A stretch of DNA of 64,000 nt from Tetracentron sinense (GCA_015143295.1 CM026561.1:40180875-40244874), one strand, 5' to 3'; positions 1 to 12,499 are shown, counted from the stretch's first letter. Numbers and translations are program-made. Notes: a model not told the origin generated them from the sequence alone.

Positions 1-640
1 CAGGACTAACGGGGCATCATGTTGGAAGGTTAACAGAAATTGTTTGCAGCTGGTTGCCCAAAACTATACATGATAATAAAAAAAATTGAATATGTCCGAT
101 GTTGTATCAGATGTTACCGTATCCAATATAGCTGTCGTCGCAGATCAAAAGTTACTGCTACTAACACCCTACAAGCCAAAAGAGCCATATTTCCCTTGAT
201 ATTTCTACCTTTGAGCAAATGAACCTTCCTCATTGGATAGACCAGATGAACATTACTCTGTTAGATATTAAATTATAACAGTATATTGTAAAAAAATCTT
301 GGACAAGAAATCTTCACAGTAAAGTAATCCTGTTGTCAAATTGATTAACCAAAAGACAAATCAAGCAAGAGCTCTAAAACTTCATCCAGATGTTTTTTCC
401 CAGCTTAGATTGTTTATTTCATTTTCACATCGTTATCTTTGATATCAACAGCCAGGGCTTGGTCAGGTGGAATCGGTCATTGCAGTAATCAGATCGTTGA
501 ACGAAGCCGGCCTAACAAAACCCATTAATCTTAATCAAAACTGTCTCTATATTGATGACTTCTTTTCCCAACCCCCCTAAAAAGTAATTACCCAACATAA
601 CTCTACATAAAATGATTATTGACCTCTTCAAATAACCCTC
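1..640. other. Upstream intergenic region, no gene seen
   Basis: I see no coding region, RNA gene or element boundary here. The sequence is AT-rich and presumably includes the upstream promoter of the extensin gene. The short open frame near the start has no recognisable motif. Confidence 0.5.
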
Positions 641-653
641 CAAGGATATGTTT

Positions 654-663
654 TATATATAAA
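654..663 (+). promoter_or_regulatory. TATA box of the extensin gene
   Basis: TATATATAAA lies about 95 bases before the extensin start codon. That spacing suits a transcription start near 685-695 and a 5' leader of about 65-70 bases. No other TATA-like motif lies closer to the ATG. Confidence 0.6.
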
Positions 664-755
664 GGAGGCGGTAGCCCTTCATGCTTAAACACAGAAGAAA
701 TCTTCAGTAGACACTCAGTAGCTGAAAGACAGAAGGACACAGCTAGCAGATCGAC

Positions 756-2153
756 ATGGCTAGTCTGGAGAAGGCACAGCTCTGGCTCGTTGTGGCATTC
801 TTCAGTGCGATAGCCTCCAACGTAGCGGCGGACATTCCCTACGGTTATCCTCTTCCATCTCCTTCACCACCCCTTCCTTACTACTACAAGTCGCCGCCAC
901 CACCATCACCATCTCCCCCATCATATTACTACGAGTCACCACCACCACCGTCTCCATCACCACCGCCACTATATTATTACAAATCTCCTCCACCACCGTT
1001 ACCTTCACCTCCTCCTCCCTACTACTATAATTCACCGCCCCCACCCTCACCGTCGCCACCTCCTCCTTACTACTACAAATCACCGCCCCCACCCTCACCG
1101 TCACCACCTCCTACTTACTACTACAAATCACCACCACCACCTTCTCCATCACCTCCACCTCCTTACTATTACGAATCACCTCCACCTCCTTACTATTACG
1201 AATCACCACCACCACCATCTCCATCTCATCATCACCACCACCACAAGTCACCACCTCCACCTCTGTACTACTATAAGTCTCCCCCACCTCCATCCCCATC
1301 ACCGCCACCCCCATACTACTACAAATCTCCTCCACCACCTTCACCCTCCCCTCCACCTCCTTATTACTATAAATCACCACCACCACCATCTCCATCACCA
1401 CCACCTCCCTACTACTACAAATCACCACCACCGCCATCTCCTTCACCACCTCCACCATACTACTACAAATCACCACCACCACCTCCTTATTACTATAAAT
1501 CGCCGCCACCGCCATCTCCATCACCACCACCTCCCTATTACTACAAATCACCACCACCGCCATCTCCTTCACCACCTCCACCATACTACTACAAATCACC
1601 ACCACCGCCATCACCACCACCTCCTTATTACTATAAATCGCCGCCACCGCCATCTCCATCTCCTCCACCTCCCTACTACTACAAATCACCACCACCGCCA
1701 TCTCCTTCACCACCTCCACCATACTACTACAAATCACCACCACCGCCATCAGCATCACCTCCACCTCCTTATTACTATAAATCACCACCACCGCCTTCTC
1801 TGTCACCACCTCCACCTTACTATTACAAATCACCACCGCCACCATTGCCATCACCTCCACCTCCTTACTACTATAAATCGCCACCACCACCTTCTCCGCC
1901 ACCACCTCCACCATACTACTACAAATCACCACCACCACCATCTCCTCCACCATACTACTACACATCACCACCACCACCATCGCCTTCGCCTCCACCTCCT
2001 TATTACTACAAATCACCACCACCACCATCGCCATCGCCTCCGCCTCCTTATTACTACAAATCCCCACCACCACCTTCTCCGTCACCACCTCCACCTTACT
2101 ATTACAATTCACCACCACCACCATCGCCATCACCTCCACCTCCTTACTACTAA
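756..2153 (+). CDS. Extensin, hydroxyproline-rich cell-wall glycoprotein (truncated C-terminus)
   Basis: The 465-codon intronless frame starts with a hydrophobic signal peptide of about 25 residues ending near Asn-Val-Ala-Ala. The rest is almost entirely tandem Ser-Pro-Pro-Pro-Pro blocks alternating with Tyr-Tyr-Tyr-Lys. This is the classical extensin pattern: Ser-Pro4 motifs are hydroxylated and arabinosylated, and Tyr-X-Tyr motifs cross-link the protein in the cell wall. The ATG was chosen because it directly precedes the signal peptide and follows a TATA box at the right distance. One block (about 1227-1245) has six His residues in place of the usual Pro/Tyr run, consistent with a local frame slip. 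The frame ends at a TAA where other repeat units have a Tyr codon, so the protein is shorter than its ancestor. It may still work, since extensins tolerate repeat-number changes. Family certain; exact member not assignable. Confidence 0.9.
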   Translation: MASLEKAQLWLVVAFFSAIASNVAADIPYGYPLPSPSPPLPYYYKSPPPPSPSPPSYYYESPPPPSPSPPPLYYYKSPPPPLPSPPPPYYYNSPPPPSPSPPPPYYYKSPPPPSPSPPPTYYYKSPPPPSPSPPPPYYYESPPPPYYYESPPPPSPSHHHHHHKSPPPPLYYYKSPPPPSPSPPPPYYYKSPPPPSPSPPPPYYYKSPPPPSPSPPPPYYYKSPPPPSPSPPPPYYYKSPPPPPYYYKSPPPPSPSPPPPYYYKSPPPPSPSPPPPYYYKSPPPPSPPPPYYYKSPPPPSPSPPPPYYYKSPPPPSPSPPPPYYYKSPPPPSASPPPPYYYKSPPPPSLSPPPPYYYKSPPPPLPSPPPPYYYKSPPPPSPPPPPPYYYKSPPPPSPPPYYYTSPPPPSPSPPPPYYYKSPPPPSPSPPPPYYYKSPPPPSPSPPPPYYYNSPPPPSPSPPPPYY

Positions 2154-2598
2154 AAATCACCACCACCGGCTTCTCCATCACCACCTCCACCATACTACAA
2201 CAAATCACCGCCACCACCATCGCTTTTGTCTCCACCTCCTTATTACTACAAATCCCCACCACCGCCTTCTCCATCATGCTACTACATGTCCCCACCACCA
2301 CCTTCACTCTCCACCTCCTTACTACAAATCCCCACCACCACCATCTCCTTCACCTTACTACCACAAATCCCCACCACCACCATCTCCTTCACCACCCCCT
2401 CCGTACTACTATAAATCACCACCCCCGCCATCGCCGTCACCTCCACCATCGTACTATTACAAATCACCGCCTCCGCCTACGCCTACGCCGTCACCTCCTC
2501 CGCCATACTACTACAAATCACCACCCCCACCGTCACCATCACCTCGTCCGCCATACTACTACAAATCACCACCCCCACCTCCACCCCCATACTACTAA
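2154..2598 (+). pseudogene. Decayed extensin 3' repeats beyond the premature stop
   Basis: The same Ser-Pro4/Tyr-Tyr-Tyr-Lys repeats continue after the TAA at 2151-2153. They stay in frame to about 2310, shift by a small indel, and then run in another frame to a TAA at 2596-2598 after a final Pro-Tyr-Tyr. This is the former C-terminal part of the extensin, separated by one nonsense change and one frameshift. An assembly error in this repetitive DNA could look the same. Confidence 0.75.
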
Positions 2599-3004
2599 AA
2601 ATTGCCCCCTACAACATTACCGTGTCTCTTCCAACATATTACTGCATGACTCCTCAGCCATCATCTCCATCGCTGCCACTGCCCCCACCATTGCCCTATC
2701 CACCTCCTCCATACCACTAAGAGAACTTGCCTCCCTACAGGCGGGTTTCATCACTTTCCAAAGGCAGAGACTATCAAAGCAACTCAATTAGCTCTATATT
2801 CTGGGACATAAAATACATGGAGTTGCGCTCCCTTTGGGAGATGCTATAGAAGTAAAGAAATGTTCTTCTTTGCCAACTTTTGCTTTAGTTATTTAGTACA
2901 CTAGGATTGAGCTTACTCCCGTTTCTTCTGATTTAGAGAGATGCATATTTGTATTTATATTTCGTACATGTTTGTATTTTGCACGATAATTTCATTTTGA
3001 ATTT

Positions 3005-3010
3005 AATAAA
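3005..3010 (+). terminator. Polyadenylation signal of the extensin gene
   Basis: AATAAA follows AT- and TTTGT-rich sequence about 400 bases after the last extensin repeat. It is the best candidate near-upstream polyA element. The cleavage site is not determined. Confidence 0.45.
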
Positions 3011-3111
3011 CCCAGAACTTCAGCCAATTATTTCTTGAATTCTTATATTCCGATTTTGTTCTTAATCAAGGCAGAGAAGACTGAAGACATGGGGTTAAAT
3101 TGAAGAATTAG

Positions 3112-3283
3112 TCTAGGATACTCCCAAGGTGTTCTCCCAAATATACTCTCAAATCCTAACCGTTTATCTCAGTTATTAAATGGTTAGGATTGGAGCTGCC
3201 AACTCAAATCCTTGCCTTTAGTGGTTGGTTATAATCGGTTAAGATTAGGGAGTAGATTTGGGAGTACCTATAGACTGGCTCTA
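3112..3283. repeat. Small inverted-repeat element (MITE-like)
   Basis: The ends are inverted copies: GTCTAGGATACTCCCAA on the left, and on the right the complement of GTCTATAGGTACTCCCAAA. The interior also has inverted TAACCGTT/AACGGTTA-type segments. No clear target duplication was found, so the class is unknown. Confidence 0.5.
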
Positions 3284-3434
3284 AATTTAAAGTTTTCTAA
3301 TTTCTCCAAAAAAAATTACACATGGCCCACCGACCCATTTTTTGGACAAATTCCAATCAAGATTTGAGATGTAATTGATTGGATGGTTAGGATCATCCAT
3401 GCTGGTTGCACTACAACAAATCTACCGACTAGCA

Positions 3435-3790
3435 ACGGAATACTAGAGACAGAAATATTCTCGTCTCTAATATGTGAATTTTAGACATGGAACAAATTTC
3501 GTCTCTAGTATTCCGTCTCTGATATATATTCTAACATTTCCGTATATTTGCTTGATAAAATATATATTAATGACGAAATATTTTTCGTCTCTAATGTTGA
3601 TAGAAATGGAAGTGTTGTTAGTCACGGAAACATTCTGTCGCTAAGTTAAATGAACATTAGAAACAGAAATATTTCCGTTTCTGAAACGTACAAAGTATTA
3701 GAGACAGAAATATTTCCGTTCCTAAAGATTAAATCGTATTAGACACGGAAATATTTCTGTGTCTAATAATGTTATATGCGTTTACTTAAT
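3435..3790. repeat. Left subterminal repeat array of the CACTA element
   Basis: About ten degenerate copies of a motif around AGACGGAAATATTTCCGT occur in both orientations in a few hundred bases next to the left terminus. In En/Spm elements such arrays bind the TNPA product. This is seen in sequence; the binding role is inferred. Confidence 0.75.
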
Positions 3791-3983
3791 CCCTAACCCG
3801 CGAAAATCATATTTCCCCCCAAATTTTATCTCTGCTCTCTCTCTCTCTTTTTCTCTCGGCTCCGACCAGCTCTGACCTCCCCGTCCAGCTCCGACCACCG
3901 CCCAATGCCGCTGAGACGCACTGTACGTAAGCTCCCTATCCCTCTCCTTGTCTCGATGTCTCTCTTGCTCTCTATCTCTAATG

Positions 3984-3985
<2 letters not shown>

Positions 3986-4025
<40 letters not shown>
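3986..4025. repeat. (CT)n microsatellite inside the CACTA element
   Basis: About 19 uninterrupted CT units. A second CT-rich block lies at about 4866-4945 with an ACCGAGCTCTC motif repeated between CT runs. Open frames across them are low-complexity Ser/Leu runs, not genes. Confidence 0.8.
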
Positions 4026-4028
<3 letters not shown>

Positions 4029-6179
4029 CTAGTCTCTCTTTCTCTACTCTATTCTCTCTCCAACTGTGGACTTTGTGCAAGATCGATCAGCGCCACTAAC
4101 TCCACACCCATCATCGACTGTGGACTCCGCACAAGTTCTCTTGCACAAACCTTTGTCAACTAGGTATATTTTTGTAATTTAAACTCATGAGTTTAAATGA
4201 TTAATATGATCATATTAATGTTGGACTAATTAACGTTGAACCAATGTAAGCTACTGAACCTTGCTGCCTCTGCCGTTTTTAATATTTTATTCCTTTTTGT
4301 TTGATGGTTTTTGATGAAGCTCTTTGGTCTTTATGAGTTTAAATGATAAAAAGTGTGTTTTTACTTCTTCATTTTAGGTTTTTTATCAAGAAAATTATAT
4401 CCAGAGTTGATGCATTTTTCAGGTTTTTATGAAAGTTTATTATTAAGCTTTCTCATGTATTTATTATGGGATCCACAAAGTCTTTGATTATTTGCAGATT
4501 TCTTTAGAGACAATTAAATCTGTCAGCATTTATGGCATCAAACTACATTGTCATGTATTAAGAACTTCTAGTTAGCATCCCATTTTCTCTGAAACAGACC
4601 AAAAATGCATGGAGTACTGATAAGCGAACCACAAGGTCCTCTTCTAAGCTTACCTCTCCGATCAAATTTTAACACATTTGGAAAACATTAGGAAAGAGAA
4701 ACTAACAAAAAATAAAATAAAATTTTTATTGTCACATGTCTCTTAGCAATTGGGTGGTCCGTTTGGAAGAGGACCCTGAGGTCCGTTTACTATTTTTCAA
4801 ATGTAATAGGGGTTGATTTCGCTGGTTATTAAACTGTGATTGAGACATGCTGTATCTCAGGTTGAATCTTTCTCTCTCTACCGAGCTCTCTCTCTCTATC
4901 TATCTCTCTCTCTCTCTCTCTCTACCGAGCTCTCGCTCTCTCTCTGCTCGATTGTTTGCCCTGTTTTTCTTTGATCCTTGATTGAATTTCTGTTTTTCTT
5001 GAATTTGTTTGAATCTGGTTATGATTGAAAACATGTTCTAACAAATTTTTTTCTACATTGACTGTCATATTTAGAAACAATCAATATTATGCATGTTTTT
5101 GTTTAATGTGTGTTCTCTAGTGATTGTTCTTAGTATTAATTAATAGGATTTTTTTTCTTTGCTTATTATTGTTGAATTGAAAATAAAGACACAAAATAAA
5201 TCAAAAACATTATGTATATATGGCCCAAGACCCAAAATATTTCCGTCTCAATACAATAAGAAATTCCCAAAAACATTTTGTATTTGTTTCCCTTAATCAT
5301 TTCGATCTAGGGTATTAATATTATTTTATTAAAATCTAATGTATATTAGTGTTTATCACTTTAGGGTTTCGATTGGGCATCTGTTGATGGTTCGATTTGT
5401 ATATATCAAAAAGATGTACAATCATCAAACCTATTTCTCGATTCAATAGAAGCCCAATTTTTGTCACACCTACTTTTGATGTTCAAAGCTAAAGCTGCTT
5501 TGGCTTGAATGGTTCTCGTTGAATTCGTCTGTGTCTACCATGAGGTGTTCAATTTGTTTTAGTAAATATAGCGGGAGAAAAAATCGAATGATTTGAGGAT
5601 ATAATGTAGTTTGCAAATGATTATTGAATTGTCCGTGTGGACAGTTTAGGAATATGCATAATCCCGAAACATGTGTCAGTCGCCCATGCAAACGCAATTT
5701 TTAGGAATATTGTCGTCAATCAATCATCCCTATTGTTCTCTGGGTACATATTTGGACAATAAATGCATCTGGCCCTTATCTACATTGTGTACTTGGAGAG
5801 CCATGGGAAGATGCTACCGAAATTTCCTTAAAATTGAACAAAGCATGTGAGCTACTGATTCTTCAGGTTATGTATTCCTGAATGGGATAGGAACACCTGA
5901 CCCAATATGTATTCATTAACCATGGTGCATGCATTACCCTAATCAACCGTGTCAGTTTTGTATCACATTGAGTTAATGATCCACATATTCATTCTACTAC
6001 ACACACCTAGTAGTATCCACTAATGACAGGTATATATTGTCTTCTATTGTTAGTAATTACAACAGCTGATAAATTCACCATAGATAAAAGTTGGGTTTCT
6101 GCAAACAGATGGAGTGATATATATAAAGCGGGTGTGAACATTTTCTTGGATTTTGCATTTAGTTAGTCAACACAGCCTA

Positions 6180-9100
6180 ACAGTACTATCAAGTGTCTAT
6201 GTAAAAAATGCAGTAATCGATATTATCGAATACAGCCCAGTGTGTACGAGCATTTGATTTGCAATGGATTCGATAAGAATTATGCCACGGCTACCTAGAT
6301 TTTCCATGGGGAAAGACCGTATCCTAGATCTTCAACTGCCTAATTGGTGAGAGGTGAGAATAACCTTGTAATAGAAGATATGCACAGGATGTTGCACGCG
6401 GCATTCTGGCCCAATCAAGCAAACGAAGTGACAGTTGATGAGGGGCCAAGTAGAACAAGAGAGGGTCTCAACACAGAAGCCGCAAAAGAATTTATAAGCT
6501 AGTTGAAGATGTCAAGCAAGATTTGTATCCTGAATGTAAAAAGTTCAGTAAACTTTCTTTTATTGTTCGGTTATATCAAATTAAGTGTCTCAACAGATGG
6601 AGCGACAAATCATTCATGATGTTACTTTAGTTACTGAAAGAGGCCCTTCCCGAGGGAGAGATGTTGTCTGCATCCTTCTACAGAACTAAAACGATAATCG
6701 GTGAATTAGGTCTTGGTTATAATAAGATTGATGCATGCCCAAACAATTGCATGCTATACTGGAAGAAACAAGCCAATGATATTGCATGTTCCGTCGGTGG
6801 TATGTCACGGTGAAAGACTGGGGACTCCAATCTAACGCCATCGTCTAAGAAGGAAGGCAAAATCCCAGTAAAGGTTTTGCGTCATTTTCTGTTAAAGCCC
6901 AGACTTCAAAGACTTTTCATGTCAGACAAGACAGCTGATTCCATGAGATGGCATACAGAGGGTTATGCTCTAAGGTTGCCACTGTCGAAAAATTCACAGA
7001 ACTTGAGGCTCAATGTGCAGTGACACTTTGCAACCTCGAAAGGATTTTCCCACCAGTATTCTTTGACATCATGGTACATCTAGCCATCCATTTGGCAGGC
7101 GAGGCCAAGGATGGATGTACCCGATCGAGCAGTAAGTGTTATATAACACTTTGACATTGAATGCATATATGTTTTGCGTCAGTTTTTCCTGCAATATGTT
7201 ACTAAGTCATATTTGTCATCTGACTTTGACATTGATTGCATTTTTATTATTTCTATAACAAATACCTCCATACATTGAAATCATGTGTACAGAACAGAAG
7301 TAAACCTGATGATTCTATAGCAGAGGGATATCTTGCTGAAGAGTGTCACTTTTTGCTCGAGGTATTTGCACGATGTTGAAACAAAGTCCAACTGTGCAGC
7401 TCGCAACTATGACGAAGATGGTGCTGGGACATTGACATCAGAAAAATGGAGAAGAGATGAGGTAACACAAGTGAAAGTCAAATACACACTCGCCACCCGT
7501 TGGAATCCACCAAGAGATAAGAGGTAATTCAGCTCGCCACCCTACGGAATCCACCAAAGGGATAAGAGCAAAAAAAACTAAGAAGAACTTCCTAGTAAAA
7601 AGTCAAAGGCTGAAACTTTCATTCAAATTATGGGATTCTTTTTACAAGGCTAAGAGCTTATATAGGCATGGAACAACCCTCCAGCCATAAGTGAAGATTT
7701 AAAGACAACAATTCCCAAAAGAAACAACACAAGTTCCAAGCAACAATGGGAAAGAAATCTTGATTAAAGCTTAAATGACAACTAACACACTATTATAAGG
7801 GAATATGGAAATTAGAAAGACACTAAATATGACTTAGGATAATAAAAAATCACAGCAAGTAATCTTCATGGAGATATGTTGGATCAAAAGACCATAACAT
7901 ACTGATTTTCGGTATTGTAGACAGCCTAAACACATTTTAGTAAAATGACAATAACTTCTTCTAGGGAACTCCAAATGACACACCGTTTGATGCGTTTGAA
8001 AGTAGGCTCATAGAGCTTTCCAACCATGCATGGCTTGCTGGGATTAATTCTGTAAGAAAAATCAGATTTGATTGCAAAGCAACCCCAAAATTAGTGATTG
8101 TCTACCTCCTAATTTCTGAAAAATGATCCCTTAGGCTTGTGGGCCTAATTGGGTTGGGCTTGAGGAGTCTAGAGTGCTCCTGCGTCAAACATATAACGGA
8201 TTGTGCTCTTGGAAAGACGGTGACTGCATATTTATCTGAGGAAGTATCAACGCAAATACACCGTTATGTCATTTTCAACTGTCCTGAAGTGACACCATTT
8301 ATTGGGTAAGGCCACTCCACTCTGTATTTATATTAATTAAAAGCAGCTCCAGGTGGATCACTCGTTAACCATGATGATTGAAATACAGGGCAAACTTGGA
8401 AAAGGTTATGCATGACAATCCCCACATGTGGCAAATTGACATTGACCACATCCACAGTAGTACCTTTCCAAGCTGGTTTGCATCCAATGTTAGTAATATA
8501 TGTGAAGTATGTTTAATCTAGCAATAAAGTTAATATGTTTTACTGTTTATTAACATGAAGTACTAAACATTGATAGGTTACTACGTTGATTCATGGAAGT
8601 CTAGAGCATATACATAATGATCTTAAGTGGTTGGCTCGTGGCCCATCGAAGATTGCATGCTACTTTGAACGGTTTGTCATCAATGGGTTCCGTTTCGAAC
8701 GAAGTCAGTTGATCGTACCAAGAAGACTCAAAATAGCGGCGTGGTCCTAACTACAGAGACCCCACGTACAGGTGATATTACATACTTTGGAGTTTTGAAA
8801 GAAATAGTACAAGTAGACTATTACGAAGGGAGAAATGTTGTGTTATTTACGTGTGATTGGGTAGATGTTATGTCTCAAGGTAGGGGCATCAAGGAAGATG
8901 AGTTCCAGTTGACACTTGTGAATCTTCAACGGATGCTAAAAACCGATGAATCTTTTGTGTTTGCCTCACAAGCAATGCAAGTCTTTTACATCGAAGACTC
9001 ACTCGAAAAAGACTGGCACGTCGCTATTCAGTTCAAACCAAGCGAATACTTCGACATGCGACTGGGAGTACATCCAACCTTAGGTGAGGCATTGCCCGAA

Positions 9101-9277
9101 ATCGTGCAACCGAATTTTGTACGATTGGATGGCATTGGTCTGGATGTTGAAAATATTAGTGATCTTAGGGCAAATATCTCTGATACAACCATTGATGTAC
9201 TTTTAACCATCACCGAGGCAGAGCCGGGGAATGACCGCTCATACGAATCTGAAGAAAATGATAAACTTTCTATTTAA
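6180..9277 (+). pseudogene. CACTA TNPD-type transposase remnant, catalytic core deleted
   Basis: In order: a Transposase-associated domain near 6240-6310 (YEHLICNGFDKNY-like); a long stretch at 6380-6810 with the family's KKFSKLSF and DACPNNCMLYWKK motifs; a piece at 6860-6958 ending in RWH; then directly a DUF4218 region at 6950-7130 (LCSKVATVEK, LERIFPPVFFDIMVHL). After a GT..AG intron (7132-7291) comes the end of DUF4218, then 8190-8310 and 8390-8490, and a 178-codon open DUF4216 segment at 8741-9277 (DITYFGVL, VVLFTCDW, FVFASQAMQVFYIED). In intact relatives a DDE-type Transposase_21 core of a few hundred residues lies between the RWH motif and the LCSK motif. Here it is gone and the flanks abut. 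Several stops and frameshifts add to the damage. Confidence 0.85.
7462..8187. other. Unidentified ~0.7-kb insertion within the transposase remnant
   Basis: Transposase-like coding sequence breaks off near 7460 and resumes near 8190 with GKTVTAYLSEEV. The intervening DNA does not fit the family. It begins with two direct copies of a roughly 30-bp CGCCACCC..GGAATCCACCA segment about 40 bases apart. No terminal repeats or coding motif were recognised. Boundaries are approximate. Confidence 0.4.
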
Positions 9278-9941
9278 ACACTTGATGTAATAACATTCTG
9301 AAGAATCACAAAGTTCTTTTTGCTAATGGAATCATAGTTTTTATTCTCTTATTCTTATTAGTAAGTCCACTTTATTATTCGTTGTACAACAATGGGTATC
9401 CATACCTCAAGCACTGAACAAATCGATAAGTCTCTTATTCTTTCTCTTCGTTTGACTTCAATGTTCGGTGTACCTTATTGTCTCGGTTAACAGCAGTAGT
9501 AGTAGCAATTTAATAATGAATTTAGGATGTTGACTAGCTGATGCATATAGGTTTTGTTAGTATATGATTGATGTAATACTAGATTACACATGCAGGTATA
9601 TTAAAACAAAATGACTCTGAAAATCGTTGAATTCCGAATGTCATGCTTATGCATCACGTGGTACCACTATATCGTTGTGTTAGAACTTGTTAGATATTCT
9701 GAAATCAATTTTGCTGGTCATGTGAAAAACACACACACACACTAACTTACTTGTTATTTGGGCAGTTTAGTACTTTGTGTTCTACTCAACTCAAAGTATT
9801 ATAATTGTAATTAGTTTTAGTGTATCTTAACCATCTTATTTAACTCATCTTAAGTTGAAATGATTAATGTTGTATCTTATTCATTAAATGTTAGTAAACA
9901 ATGTCATATTGTATATTTCAATATTACACTGTAAAAGCAGG

Positions 9942-11664
9942 ATGCGGGGCTATGTTAGACACTCGCGCAGGGCTAGTGAGGCGTCATCTTCCTCTCAGGT
10001 TGGTACATCCCAACCAGTGATTGAGCCAGAGGAGGATCCGGTTCAGCCCGGCGATCATGTGCTGGAGCAGGCAGGGGCTGCCCAGCAGGACGCAACAGAG
10101 TATGCACTAGGTACATACTCCGATGATACTTTCTTTATTGACTTTGTTGAAATTATTTTCATGTTTATATTGTATTAATGCGTCCATTTGTCTTGTACAG
10201 CACCCCGCGGATGTCCCAGGGGTGCGAATAGGCTACCACCCCCCACCCCCAGTAGGGGAAGGGTCCACAGTCATTACTATTAACGACGTGGTCTAGCCTA
10301 TTGGACCTGCAGCTACGAAGTTGACAATAGCAATTGGTGTCCTGGCGAAGGACGGGGATATCATCTCATTAGGGATCCATAAAGACTGAAGGCATGTCCC
10401 TATGGAGAGGAAACAGGTCATGCTGGATATTATTTTGGTAAGAAAACTGAGTGTTTTCTCTTCATATAAAAGCATTTCATTATTTTAACTTTCACTGTAC
10501 TGACGGTCTACCTTGCTCGATATTAAATTTTACGCAGAGTTGTTATGAGCTCCCCGACCAACGGACCAGCCATTGGGTGTTGCAGAAATGCAACGCCTTG
10601 TGGAGAGCTTAGCAGAAGAGTTTGTACAATAAGTGGTATCGTCCGGAGCGCCCACTACAGGAGCAATATGATCATGTGGATAATAGAGGGTAAAACCAGA
10701 CCAGTGGAGGGCACTGGTGGACCACTGGAGGACAAAGGAGGCCCAGGTATGAACACGGTTTGAGCTTTAAGCTTTTAGTAGTCAATTTATTTCATTTATA
10801 TGATCCATATACGCTCAATACTAATTGATTGACATCATGTGAATAATAGGCTGTCAGGGAGAGGAATAGGCAGAATCGAGCGCATCTTATTATGTCTCAC
10901 ACAGCTGGAACGAGGCCTTTTGCCCAGTATAGGGCGACTGAGATAGATATATATTTTATCATCATTTAGGGGATTATGTATTACAATTACTGCTTTCGAT
11001 AATATATTCGTTGTAAGTTATTAAGTGCTATTAAATTTTTCATGAAGTGTACAAACGATCCACACGGGTGGGAGCCAAACCAGCTTCATATGTTCAGGGT
11101 ATTCCATACGCGCCGAGATGGGACATTCGTCGATCAGACATCGGAGTAGTAGCACGTAAGTGAAAGCATTTCATGATAAAGTATTCCTGTGATTGGTGCT
11201 AATTATGTCATCAAAGATTAAACGTACTTGATTTTCTAACTTGAATAAATATCTATAACTACAGGGCCAGATGACTGAGAAATTAAGTCAGCATCCTGAG
11301 GGCACCGAGAGTAGCACTGTCAGGAATGAGATTTTCACCCAGGTGATGGGTCCAGACGGACACAGGCGTGTCTGCACTTATGGACTGGGTGTTACCCCCT
11401 CACAGTTCCACACCTCTGATGTAAATCACTAGAGGCGGAGGGCACAGGATGCTGAGGCTGCGCGACTGGCACAGGAGTCTACGCACCAAGTGACTATGGC
11501 GAGGTTGGAGATTGAGATGGGTACATACCGGGAGTACATGGTCGAGGTTGCAGGCTTCTTCCAGAGTGGGGCATTCCTATCATTCCCTACACCACCAGCC
11601 CAATCCCGCCCATCATCTCAGGATGACGATGCCACCCAGCCCCTGGATGACCCCCAGGGTTAGA
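9942..11664 (+). pseudogene. TNPA-like / Transposase_24 gene remnant of the CACTA element
   Basis: A Ser/Arg-rich start at about 9942 (MRGYVRHSRR) is followed by exon-like pieces separated by GT..AG gaps. They include THWVLQKCN-like sequence near 10550-10620, RRDGTFVDQTSE near 11105-11150 and, near 11270-11430, MTEKLSQHPEGTESS and YGLGVTPSQFHTSD. The last piece (11430-11664) is a charged helical stretch and a Ser/Gln/Pro-rich tail. The arrangement RRDGTFVD, then a Glu-rich helix, then GPD.H.RV..YGLGVTPSQ is typical of plant Transposase_24 (Ptta/En/Spm) proteins. In-frame stops follow TSE near 11146 and NH near 11429, so the copy is probably dead. Exon boundaries are approximate. Confidence 0.7.
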
Positions 11665-12119
11665 TATTTATCAGTACATGCTTGGTTGGCATGAAAGAAA
11701 TTGAAACTGTTAAAACAAACTTCTTATTTTTTTCATGACTTTAGTATTTTGGATGCACACATTAATCTTTCATTTTAGCGATTCTGACTAAAATTGTACA
11801 TTTTTCCCGATTTTTTCTTTATGATCATATTAATGACTAACAAGTAATTGTACATGTTTCTAGTGTTGAACTTTTATTTCTAGTTTACTAAGTATGTAGA
11901 TAATGATGTTGTGACAGGGTTATTGCATTTAGCATGTGGATGTTACTGTGGTTGTATGGACAGGGTTAATGAATGTATGTATTTATTCATGTAGATGTGT
12001 GGATTATGGATGTTAATTAATTATGTGGATATGTGGAATGATTGAAAACAGGTTACAGGTTATTGGTTTGGGTTACAAGTTTCTGATTTTGTAAAAAGTT
12101 TCTGGTTTTGTAAAAAAAA

Positions 12120-12499
12120 AAAACTGATATTAGACACGGAAATATTTCCATCTCTACTTAAATGTTACCGACGGAAAAAGTTCCAAGTCTCTAATATCTA
12201 GTCCGAGACAGAAATAGTTCCATTACTAACCCGATATTAGAGACAACCATTTCCGTGTCTAATAATGTCATTGGAGACAAAAATTAATGAGGTCATAAAT
12301 GTATGGATTTGTTACGAATAGAAACAAAAAAATTCCGTCTAATTCAATATTAGAAATGGACTTCTTGTTCCATGTCTAATAGCATCAATGACGCGAGCAT
12401 CAGCCACGGTATAGAGACGGCTATTATTTCCGTGTCTAATATTATTAGACACAGAAAAATCGTATTAGAAACGGAAAATTTCCGTTGCTAGCCGGTAAC
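12120..12499. repeat. Right subterminal repeat array of the CACTA element
   Basis: Degenerate copies of ATTAGACACGGAAATATTTCC and its complement fill the last ~380 bases before the right TIR, mirroring the left array. They differ in many positions but keep the GGAAAT/ATTTCC core. Confidence 0.75.

Noticed and set aside
1111-2307. 398-codon open frame on the strand opposite the extensin
   Set aside because: It is a by-product of the extensin codon repeats, which contain no stop complements. The product is a low-complexity Val/Met/Ser pattern with no signal or domain.
2276-2791. 171-codon His/Thr-rich + strand frame after the extensin
   Set aside because: It is the wrong phase of the same proline-rich repeats.
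3905-4163. Ser/Leu-rich open frames in the CACTA element
   Set aside because: They are translations of a (CT)n microsatellite.
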